A stretch of DNA of 64,000 nucleotides from BOKV01 sp041987205 (GTDB lineage: Bacteria > Pseudomonadota > Alphaproteobacteria > Rhizobiales > Rhizobiaceae). Shown here one piece after another: positions 60,184-64,000 of the stretch. The stretch lies in contig JBHIWX010000004.1 of NCBI GenBank assembly GCA_041987205.1, positions 1 to 64,000 of the forward strand, in the 5' to 3' direction. Made by a program: the position numbers and the translations under genes. Under the pieces are notes generated by a model, which ran no database searches, was not told the origin of the DNA, and saw nothing but the letters and a program-made list of their open reading frames with translations. The first letter of the stretch is position 1. Each line of letters starts with the position of its first letter.

Positions 60184-61125
60184 TCAAGAAAACAGAATGG
60201 CCGAAAGCTGGCGGCGCGCGGTAAGCGTCGCCTCATCGGCGGGACCCCAGGCCTCGAAGAACTGCAGGAGCTGGGTGCGCGCGCCGTCATCGTTCCAGTT
60301 GCGGTCGCGTCGGATGATCTCCAGCAGCTGATCGGCCGCCTCTTCTCGTTTGCCCGTCGCGTTGAGCGCCACCGCCAGCTCAAATCTGGCCTGGTAATCT
60401 TTCGGATCGGCCTCGATGCGCGCGACGAGTGCCGAGGTGTCGCCCACCGAGGCGGCCTGTTCGGCCAGATCGATGGCGGCCTTGAGCGAGGCGGCCTCGG
60501 GCTTGTCCTGCTGGTCGGCGGGGATGGCGTCGTACATCGCCCTGGCGCGCTCGGCATCGCCGGCGTCAAGATAGAGCGTCCCGAGACCCGCCAGCGCGAT
60601 GACGTTTTCCGGCTCCTGCTGGAGCACGGAGGCATAAAGGTTCGCTGCCTCGCTGCTGGCGCCCTCGGCAGCGAGGCGGCCGGCCTCTTCCAGCGCCTGC
60701 TCGACGGGTGAGGGGCCGGATGGCCCGGCCAGCTTGTCGATGAAGCGGCGCACCTCGCTTTCGGGCACCGCGCCCATGAAGGCGTCTTTCGGCTTGCCCT
60801 TGTCGAAGGCGACGACGGCCGGGATCGACTGGACGCCCATCTGGCCGGCGATTTCGGGGTGCTGGTCGATGTTCATCTTGACCAGTTTGACCTTGCCGCG
60901 CGATTCGGTGACGACCTTCTCAAGTACCGGGCCGAGCTGCTTGCACGGTCCGCACCAGGGCGCCCAGAAATCGACGAGGACCGGGCGCTCGTTCGACGCC
61001 TCGATCACCTCGGCCATGAATTCGGCCGTCGAGATGTCCTTCACCGCTTCCGGGGCACCGCCACTGGCGGGCTGGCCGCCGCCGAGCGTGCCCAGAAAGT
61101 CGACGCCACCGTTTCCATTGCTCAT
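60184..61125 (-). CDS. thioredoxin-TPR chaperedoxin (CnoX/YbbN type)
   Basis: A 313-residue protein with a thioredoxin domain (residues about 25-135) and C-terminal TPR-like repeats. The redox motif is LVDFWAPWCGPCKQL, and NIDQHPEIAGQMGVQSIPAV carries the cis-proline. The C-terminal part has repeated helical pairs such as ANLYASVLQQEPENVIALAG. Relatives act as holdases and redox protection factors that pass clients to GroEL and DnaK. A WCGPC motif suggests redox activity, unlike E. coli YbbN. Confidence 0.92.
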   Translation of the reverse strand: MSNGNGGVDFLGTLGGGQPASGGAPEAVKDISTAEFMAEVIEASNERPVLVDFWAPWCGPCKQLGPVLEKVVTESRGKVKLVKMNIDQHPEIAGQMGVQSIPAVVAFDKGKPKDAFMGAVPESEVRRFIDKLAGPSGPSPVEQALEEAGRLAAEGASSEAANLYASVLQQEPENVIALAGLGTLYLDAGDAERARAMYDAIPADQQDKPEAASLKAAIDLAEQAASVGDTSALVARIEADPKDYQARFELAVALNATGKREEAADQLLEIIRRDRNWNDDGARTQLLQFFEAWGPADEATLTARRQLSAILFS

Positions 61126-61182
61126 CGTATCTTCTCCACGCCTGTTCTTCGCGCCGTATGGGAAGGTGGCGCGATCAAGCCT

Positions 61183-61710
61183 CTATTGTGACGGTTCGCT
61201 GCCCGAGGACAGGTCGACGATTTCGGGCGGATGACCGACATGTTCGAGGAAGTCTAGCAAATCCTGCCTCGAAATGGTGGTGGTCATGGTGTTCGTCAAC
61301 GGGTGGCAATTGATCGCATCGTGGCGCAGCAGCGGCGCGTCGATGATCACCTTGACCCGGTTGTCGTGATCGTTCATCGGCGCGAAGGCGTTGACCGAGC
61401 CGGGCTGGACGCCGAGAAACTCCATCAGTCTTTCGGCATTGGCGAAGGACACGCGGCTTTTCGCCCCGATCAGCGGGTGGACGCGGTTCATCGGGATTTG
61501 TGCCTCGCCCTCGGCGATGATCAGGAAGTAGTTGTCCTTCTTGTCCTTGACGAACAGGTTCTTGGTGTGGCCGCCGGGAATGGAACCCCTGACATGTTCG
61601 CTCTCGGCAACGGTGAAGACGGCCTCGTGATGGTGCGTGGTCGTCTCGTAACCCAGTTCATCGAGCAGTGCGAACAGCTGGTCGGGCGTGGCGGGGGGCT
61701 TGGCGGCCAT
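61183..61710 (-). CDS. YbaK/ProX-type prolyl-tRNA deacylase-like protein
   Basis: Free-standing editing domain of the YbaK/PrdX family, which hydrolyses misacylated tRNA-Pro (Ala- or Cys-tRNA-Pro). 175 residues with GSIPGGHTKNLFVKDKKDNY, and the GXXXP region; PLTNTMTTTISRQDLLDFLE at the C-terminus resembles ProXp-ala/PrdX rather than YbaK. The exact substrate is not assignable without phylogeny. The ATG at 61708-61710 is used. No partner in an operon; the CnoX-like gene follows after 57 bp. Confidence 0.9.
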   Translation of the reverse strand: MAAKPPATPDQLFALLDELGYETTTHHHEAVFTVAESEHVRGSIPGGHTKNLFVKDKKDNYFLIIAEGEAQIPMNRVHPLIGAKSRVSFANAERLMEFLGVQPGSVNAFAPMNDHDNRVKVIIDAPLLRHDAINCHPLTNTMTTTISRQDLLDFLEHVGHPPEIVDLSSGSEPSQ

Positions 61711-61927
61711 GGAAAGCGGGCCTTTCGGCGGGAGTGGCTTGCGGATTTCCCGTCTGCTCTATTGGCTTATCGCCGGGCGATCAAGCTCGCGGACATTGAC
61801 TGCCACGCGCGCGGCCTTCAATCCTCGAAATAGCTGTTGCAATCGCCGGCACGTTGCGCCATAGGTGGCGCCGCGCAATTCGCCCCATTTACTGATCGGG
61901 CACCGATCGGGGCTGGCGCAGGCGTGA

Positions 61928-62002
61928 GCGGGTGTAGCTCAGGGGTAGAGCACAACCTTGCCAAGGTTGGGGTCGTGGGTTCGAATCCCATCGCCCGCTC
62001 CA
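61928..62002 (+). tRNA. tRNA-Gly (GCC)
   Basis: A 75-nt cloverleaf: acceptor stem GCGGGTG pairs with CGCCCGC, D-arm TAGCTCAGGGGTAGAGC, anticodon stem CAACC/GGTTG around loop TTGCCAA (anticodon GCC), T-arm with GGTTCGAATCC, discriminator T and genomically encoded CCA at 62000-62002. No integrase or duplicated 3' end nearby, so no island is seen here. Confidence 0.97.
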
Positions 62003-62365
62003 AATTCTCTTCGAGATCGATTTAGTCGACGCGTCGAACCGCCTTACCGGCGTTCGCGCCTGATGCCGGTTTCGATCACGAGATTCGAGATCGTCGCCAG
62101 CGTTGGGACCGGATCGAAGCGTAACACCGCTCCGGCGAAGCGGGCCGGCAAAACCAGCCGAATTCAGCCAGACATTGATTTTCAAATACCGGGCTTTCTC
62201 CCGCCGATCGGGCGGCAATGCAATGTCGATGACGGTTGTTTTCAGACAAACTGCAATAACGGCGTGCAAAATGGCCCTGGTTTGCTTCGCCTGTCCCAAG
62301 ACACGCCAGAGGCAAGGTCCGCGCGGCAGACTGGCTGGAACCGATTCCTTCCGGCCGGCGGAGAA
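62003..62365. other. noncoding stretch between tRNA-Gly and the TPR gene
   Basis: 363 bp without a recognisable gene. An open frame of 88 codons (62103-62369, plus strand) has no family resemblance and unconvincing composition. No repeat, tRNA end copy or integrase remnant seen. It should contain the promoter of the TPR/glycosyltransferase gene, but I cannot place it. Confidence 0.4.
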
Positions 62366-64000
62366 ATGACGAAACTCTCGATCGAGCGCGCAATGGGCAA
62401 GGCGAAGGCCTTCGAACGCAAGGGCGAGCCCGGCCAGGCGCTGCGACACTATCAGGCTGTGCTGGACGCATTTCCGGGCAATGTCCGGGCGCGGCAGGCG
62501 ATCGCGCGTCTTGGGCAAAACGGGTCGAATGTCGGTCTGGCCAATGTAGGGCGTGAGGGGCCACCCCGGGCGAAGCTCGAAGAGGCCATGCGCCTGTTCT
62601 CGCGCGGCGAGACGGGGGCAGCGCTTACGCTGTCCGGCCGGCTGGCGGCGCTCTTCCCGCAATCGGCGCATGTCTGGAACCTCGAAGGCACGCTGCGCGG
62701 CTCCGCCGGCGATAGTATGCGTGCCGAAGAAGCCTTCAGGCGCGTAATCGGCCTCGATCCCGGCAATGCCGAGGCGCACAGCAATCTCGGCTTCATGCTG
62801 TTGCGCAGGGGCGAGACGAGGGCGGCGATCGAAAGCCTTAACGCGGCGCTTCGGCTCAAGCCGGATCACCCGCAGGCACACAACAATCTGGGCAATGCGC
62901 TGCTGGCGACGGGTGACGCGAAGGGTGCGGTCGCCAGCTACAGCAAGGCTATCGAAGGCGACGCCGGGCTCTTTCAGGCGCATGTCAATCTGGGCCATGC
63001 GCTACGCGAATTGGGCCAGCTCGATGAGGCAGTTACAAGCTACAACAACGCCCTGACACTGCGGCCCGGCGATGCGGAGGTGCGTGCGCACAGCCTTCAT
63101 CTGCGCCAATCCATCGGCGACTGGTCGATGCATGACAAGACGTTCGGGCAGGACGTAGCGCGGCTTGGTGTCAATGACGGGGCAGTTCCGCCCTTCCATG
63201 CGCTCGGGCTGGAGGACGATGCCGGGCGACAGCTGAAGCGCTCGATCAACTGGACACGGCAGAAACATCGCGGGATCCAGGCGACGACGTTCGAGGCACG
63301 TCCGGCGGGATCGCCGAAAGTCCGGATCGGCTATTTCTCGGCGGATTTCCACGATCACGCGACGATGCATCTGATGGCTGGTCTCCTGAGGGAGCACGAC
63401 CGGTCCAGCTTCGAGATCTATCTCTACCGGTTCGGTGGGCAGGAAATGGGTCTCTGGCGCACATTTCTGGCGACGCACAGCGATCTGCTGCGCGAGGTCC
63501 ACGATCTGTCCGACTTGGCAATTGTGGAGATTGCCCGCGCCGACGGGCTGGACATTGCGATCGACCTGAAGGGTTACACGCGGGAGAACCGCTCCGGCAT
63601 CTTCGCGCGACGTATCGCGCCGTTGCAGATCTCCTATCTGGGCTATCCCGGGTCGATGGGCGCGGATTTCATGGACTATCTCGTTGCCGACCGGATCGTC
63701 ATCCCGGAACGCGAACGCGGGCATTACAGCGAGAAAGTGATCAGCCTGCCGGGCAGCTACCAGCCGAACGACGAACAACGGGAAATCGCGCCGGAGGTTA
63801 CGACCCGCGCCGATCACGGCCTGCCCGAGACAGGTTTCGTGTTCTGCTGTTTCAATCAGAGCTACAAGATCACGCCGCGCGAATTCGACATCTGGATGCG
63901 CGTTCTGGGCAAGGTGCCGGGCAGCGTGCTCTGGCTCTTGCGCTCGAACCGTTGGGCCGAGACCAATCTCCGGCGCGAAGCGGAACATCGGGGTGTCGCC
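62366..64000 (+). CDS. TPR/SPINDLY-type O-GlcNAc-transferase-like protein (5' part)
   Basis: Truncated by the window edge: 545 codons from the ATG at 62366 (GGCGGAGAA before it). Residues 1-250 are tetratricopeptide repeats (AHSNLGFMLLRRGETRAAIE, AHNNLGNALLATGDAKGAVA, AHVNLGHALRELGQLDEAVT). Then a C-terminal half resembling the catalytic region of O-linked GlcNAc transferase / SPINDLY: VRIGYFSADFHDHATMHLMA, DIAIDLKGYTRENRSGIFA, QISYLGYPGSMGADFMDYL and LPETGFVFCCFNQSYKITP. Such bacterial homologues glycosylate proteins, but the acceptor is unknown. It starts 363 bp from tRNA-Gly. The 3' catalytic residues are not in view. Confidence 0.9.
   Translation, partial: MTKLSIERAMGKAKAFERKGEPGQALRHYQAVLDAFPGNVRARQAIARLGQNGSNVGLANVGREGPPRAKLEEAMRLFSRGETGAALTLSGRLAALFPQSAHVWNLEGTLRGSAGDSMRAEEAFRRVIGLDPGNAEAHSNLGFMLLRRGETRAAIESLNAALRLKPDHPQAHNNLGNALLATGDAKGAVASYSKAIEGDAGLFQAHVNLGHALRELGQLDEAVTSYNNALTLRPGDAEVRAHSLHLRQSIGDWSMHDKTFGQDVARLGVNDGAVPPFHALGLEDDAGRQLKRSINWTRQKHRGIQATTFEARPAGSPKVRIGYFSADFHDHATMHLMAGLLREHDRSSFEIYLYRFGGQEMGLWRTFLATHSDLLREVHDLSDLAIVEIARADGLDIAIDLKGYTRENRSGIFARRIAPLQISYLGYPGSMGADFMDYLVADRIVIPERERGHYSEKVISLPGSYQPNDEQREIAPEVTTRADHGLPETGFVFCCFNQSYKITPREFDIWMRVLGKVPGSVLWLLRSNRWAETNLRREAEHRGVA

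Noticed and set aside
61928..62365. Integrated island at tRNA-Gly
   Set aside because: No integrase, no duplicated tRNA 3' end and no mobile genes within view; cannot be supported in the part of the locus seen.
62103..62369. 88-codon plus-strand frame between tRNA-Gly and the TPR gene
   Set aside because: No recognisable family, no good ribosome site and overlap with the next gene start; treated as noncoding.

Overview
The window is a high-G+C, gene-dense chromosomal segment of an alphaproteobacterium, most likely of the order Hyphomicrobiales (Rhizobiales). The evidence is gene content and order: ppsR-maf-aroE-coaE-dnaQ facing secB-fxsA, hemE-hemJ-rho, mnmE-mnmG-rsmG-parA-parB, a his cluster beside hslV-hslU, a Tim44-domain gene, DUF1402, DUF2852 and DUF2628 genes, and a response regulator resembling CenR/OtpR. 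I cannot name the genus. I see no insertion sequence, prophage, CRISPR array or integrase.

Layout. 1-9.9 kb, mainly minus strand: trpB (partial), trpF, a YgjP-type metallopeptidase, DUF2852, the intracellular PHB depolymerase phaZ, pyrF with a flavin reductase and a PmtA-like methyltransferase, then dnaJ and dnaK behind a strong RpoH-type promoter. 10.1-12.5 kb: alkB and a CSS/EAL cyclic-di-GMP phosphodiesterase. 12.5-17.6 kb: coaA and hisE-hisF-hisA-DUF1330-hisH-DUF2628-hisB, with a partial duplication of the hisF start between hisA and hisF. 17.9-21.4 kb: hslV-GNAT-hslU and DUF1402. 21.4-26.3 kb: HTH-Smr-mltA-Tim44 on the minus strand, fxsA-secB on the plus strand, dnaQ on the minus strand.

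29.4-29.7 kb is very probably the chromosome origin (the hemE-linked oriC of Alphaproteobacteria). It holds a perfect TTAA-N7-TTAA CtrA site, clustered DnaA-box-like 9-mers and four GANTC methylation sites. Genes on each side read away from it. About 6.5-11 kb to the right lie parA-parB and three parS sites (two exact, one with a single mismatch), with one degenerate parS-like site nearer the origin. A second perfect CtrA site sits upstream of ftsK, so origin control, chromosome partitioning (ParABS) and chromosome translocation at division (FtsK) are all encoded or regulated here.

40.7-52.3 kb: holA-lptE-leuS, yggS, an L,D-transpeptidase, the cenR-like regulator overlapping a cyclic-nucleotide-binding protein, xth, a LolA-like carrier and ftsK. 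52.5-56.4 kb: two tandem glnK-amtB ammonium modules, each behind a sigma-54-like promoter with the same deviation in its -12 element. 56.8-61.7 kb: tesB, a UbiH-type hydroxylase, a Trm112-like protein, a LON-domain protein, the CnoX-type thioredoxin and a prolyl-tRNA-deacylase-like protein. The right end carries tRNA-Gly(GCC) and the first 545 codons of a TPR/SPINDLY-type O-GlcNAc-transferase-like gene.

Most of the window is conserved core genome. I did not find an unmistakably new system. The less ordinary signals are the hisF start duplication, the paired non-canonical sigma-54 promoters, the mosaic glnK-amtB duplication and the density of cell-cycle regulatory sites.
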